Assembly: GCA_022565195.1 (NCBI GenBank)
Contig: JADFJZ010000164.1
Coordinates: forward strand, 1 to 5,128
Source: Planctomycetota bacterium
GTDB taxonomy: Bacteria > Planctomycetota > Phycisphaerae > UBA1845 > CAIVHJ01
DNA length: 5,128 nucleotides
Direction of reading: 5' to 3'
Below the pieces are notes generated by a model that was not told the origin of the DNA, ran no database searches, and was given only the letters and a program-made list of their open reading frames with translations. Of the stretch, positions 5,103-5,128 are shown in pieces (within the stretch, counting starts at the first letter, position 1; each line of letters starts with the position of its first letter). A program made the translations under genes and the position numbers.

Positions 5103-5128
5103 GCGGGGTGAGTTTCGATTTGCTATCC

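Noticed and set aside
1..5128. tRNA, rRNA, CRISPR array or transposase gene
   Set aside because: I looked for cloverleaf termini, regularly spaced direct repeats and transposase motifs and found none.

Overview
The window looks like chromosomal DNA from a fairly GC-rich bacterium. The lipoprotein style is the best clue to its identity: short signal peptides ending in an (L/V)GC-type lipobox, followed by Phe/Leu-Asn-Pro or similar and a beta-rich acidic body. From memory this style is common in Planctomycetota genomes and metagenome bins. This is an inference; no 16S, tRNA or universal marker gene is present. All six convincing genes lie on the + strand in two back-to-back transcription units, and none matches a named gene well enough for a symbol.

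Region 1-797 holds no convincing gene. Its left part has only weak minus-strand reading frames, one of which runs off the window edge. Its right part looks like a promoter (TTGGCA / 18 nt / TATGAT at 563-592) followed by a leader of about 200 nt that can fold into adjacent hairpins. Region 798-2887 is a probable operon of three exported proteins of unknown function: a 329-aa putative lipoprotein with four Cys in its C-terminal half, a 277-aa putative lipoprotein and a 64-aa mini-lipoprotein. They are separated by gaps of about 51 and 20 nt, each start having a Shine-Dalgarno sequence.

Region 2888-2976 is an 89-nt intergenic space. It carries a 12-bp dyad (2911-2941) that physically overlaps a good sigma-70-type promoter (2918-2947). 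It could be an operator, or a terminator for the upstream operon. Region 2977-4973 is a tightly coupled three-gene module: an ECF sigma factor, a single-pass membrane protein that is probably its anti-sigma factor but lacks any cysteine or zinc-binding motif, and a secreted Arg/Pro/Gly-rich helical protein. Stop and start are directly adjacent (TGA ATG) between the first two and overlap as ATGA between the last two. The likely working model is transmembrane signalling: the secreted or membrane part senses an envelope condition, the anti-sigma factor releases the sigma factor, and the sigma factor redirects RNA polymerase. Whether the lipoprotein operon is a target is unknown.

Region 4974-5128 is non-coding. 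It contains a 125-bp structured element bounded by 13-bp perfect inverted repeats (4978-4990 / 5090-5102), with a GC-rich palindrome (5051-5068) inside that is followed by a T-rich stretch. This may be a REP/MITE-like repeat, a terminator or both.
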